Part shown: piece by piece, positions 63,201 to 64,000 of the stretch | How positions within the stretch are numbered: position 1 is the stretch's first letter | Layout of the letters: every line of letters starts with the position of its first letter | From: Cristatella mucedo | Lineage: Eukaryota > Bryozoa > Phylactolaemata > Cristatellidae | DNA length: 64,000 nt | Direction: 5' to 3' | Assembly (NCBI GenBank): GCA_009760855.2 | Contig: WPIO01000227.1 | Span: 194,877 to 258,876, forward strand | The notes under the pieces: generated by a model | Database searches by the model: none | What the model saw: the letters and a program-made list of their open reading frames with translations, nothing else | What the model was told of the DNA's origin: nothing | Position numbers and translations under genes: made by a program

Positions 63201-64000
63201 CCTATTTTGCATGAGATAGCAGGAGAATGCCCAATATCTAGATACTTTCAATCGACCCGTCAGAGCGTGCAGTAGCTTGCAGCAGAGTGCTCAGCTTTGC
63301 TTTAGGCAATCGCACTTGAAAAACGAATTTTGCTTAATTTTTCAGCAGATCGTGGAACATAAACACACCTCGATACTCATCCTCTTAGCTTGTGATAACT
63401 TGAGGCAGAGTTCTGCGCTTTGCATTAAGCCATTCACACTTGAATAGCTTTTTTGCATGAGTTCACAGCAGATCGCACAATATCTAGATACTTTAAATCC
63501 AACCGTCGAAGCATGCAGGAGCTAGCAGCAGAGTGCTGCACCTTGGTTCAGGCAATCACACTTGAATAACGAACTTTGCTTGATTTTGCAGCATATCGCA
63601 GAACATAAAGATACCTCGATACTGCACCTCATTCCGTGTGATAACTTGCTGCAGAGTGCGGTACCTTGCATTAGGCCATTCACACTTGAATAACTTATTT
63701 TGCATGAGTTTACAGCACATCGCACAATATCTAGAGACTTTAAATACACCCGTCGAAGCTTGCATGAGCTGGCAGCAGAGTGCTGCACGTTGCTTAGGGC
63801 AATCGTACTTAAAAAACACATTTCGAATGAGTTTGCAGAAGATCGCGGAATGTAAAGACACCTCAATACTGCTCGATATGGCGTGTGATAACTTGCTGCA
63901 GATTGCGGCGCCTTGCATTAGGCCATTCACAATTGAATAGCTTATTTTGCATGACTTCACAGCAGATCGAACAATATCTAGATACTTTAAGTCAACCCGT
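60222..64000 (+). repeat. Rearranged right end of the array
   Basis: About 15 monomers of the same classes as the 3.45-kb unit, but in shuffled order and more diverged. The segment near 61427 repeats 59457 (offset 1,970 bp, 8 monomers). The segment at 62.0-62.4 kb repeats 60.55-60.72 kb and 57.35-57.7 kb. The part from about 63060 resembles 49.78-50.15 kb. The array continues past the window end. Confidence 0.82.

Larger units (their letters stand above)
1..64000 (+). repeat. Head-to-tail satellite array, ~247-bp monomer, about 257 copies
   Basis: The landmark CACAATATCTAGATACTTTA and close variants recur every 245-248 bases in the same orientation, for example near 38, 285 and 532, and on to 63970. 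The distance between the first and last landmarks, less 816 bp for one insertion and plus 244 bp for three truncations, gives about 257 intervals of 246.5 bp. Most monomers carry one XbaI-type TCTAGA, one or more PstI-type CTGCAG, and often GGCGCC. Copies differ by scattered substitutions and 1-5-bp indels. No protein gene or RNA gene was found in the array. Long tandem satellites of this kind are typical of centromeric, pericentromeric or subtelomeric chromatin, but position on the chromosome cannot be read here. I do not recognise the family. Confidence 0.97.

Noticed and set aside
1-64000. CRISPR array
   Set aside because: The repeats are 247 bp and contiguous, with no unique spacers. The retrotransposon and its ATT tail show a eukaryotic source.
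1-64000. Primate alpha satellite or another textbook centromere satellite
   Set aside because: The period (247 bp, with a 123-bp sub-period) and sequence do not fit the 171-bp alpha family or other satellites I can recall.
1-64000. A tRNA-derived or polymerase III-promoted repeat
   Set aside because: No B-box like GGTTCGANNCC was seen in the representative monomer, and there is no poly(A) or T-run end to the unit. The repeat is tandem, not dispersed.

Overview
The window is almost entirely one satellite DNA array from a eukaryotic, most likely animal, genome. The monomer averages about 246.5 bp (nominal 247 bp, about 45% GC in a representative copy). About 257 monomers follow head to tail in one orientation from base 1 to base 64000. 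Array phase is kept across the whole window except at one transposon insertion and three truncated monomers. I see no gene belonging to the array: no introns, tRNA, rRNA or CRISPR array. The many short open frames on both strands are products of the repeat itself.

The array has several nested levels. (1) Each 247-bp monomer is an ancient dimer of two half-units of 124 and 123 bp that still match at about 72% of positions in my hand alignment. (2) Monomers fall into recognisable classes by the start of the first half-unit. Three of these classes form a fixed 740-bp three-monomer cassette that recurs eleven times in the left 37 kb and is absent further right. (3) Longer higher-order repeats lie on top. 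The right part (about 47.0-60.2 kb) is a regular array with a 3,447-bp, 14-monomer unit. The middle (17.7-31 kb, with a further copy at 41.3-43.3 kb) carries blocks spaced 4.44 and 4.93 kb apart (18 and 20 monomers). Smaller block duplications are offset by 7,892, 5,424 and 5,921 bp. The left 17 kb and last 4 kb are older-looking mosaics of the same blocks.

The only non-satellite DNA is an 808-bp minus-strand insertion at 45437-46244. It is a 5'-truncated non-LTR retrotransposon of the L2/CR1 type. It carries an uninterrupted C-terminal reverse-transcriptase fragment, a 3' hairpin and a 3' (ATT)n tail, and it is flanked by the 8-bp target-site duplication TTGCATTA. Empty copies of the same site survive at about 37.5 and 43.5 kb, so the insertion came after that block was duplicated. 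This element is the main basis for calling the organism a metazoan. I cannot name the species, and I do not recognise the satellite family.

Nothing here looks like a set of cooperating genes. The interest is structural: half-unit dimer, monomer, cassette and multi-kilobase unit, with visible traces of unequal exchange. It is a candidate centromeric or other heterochromatic array.
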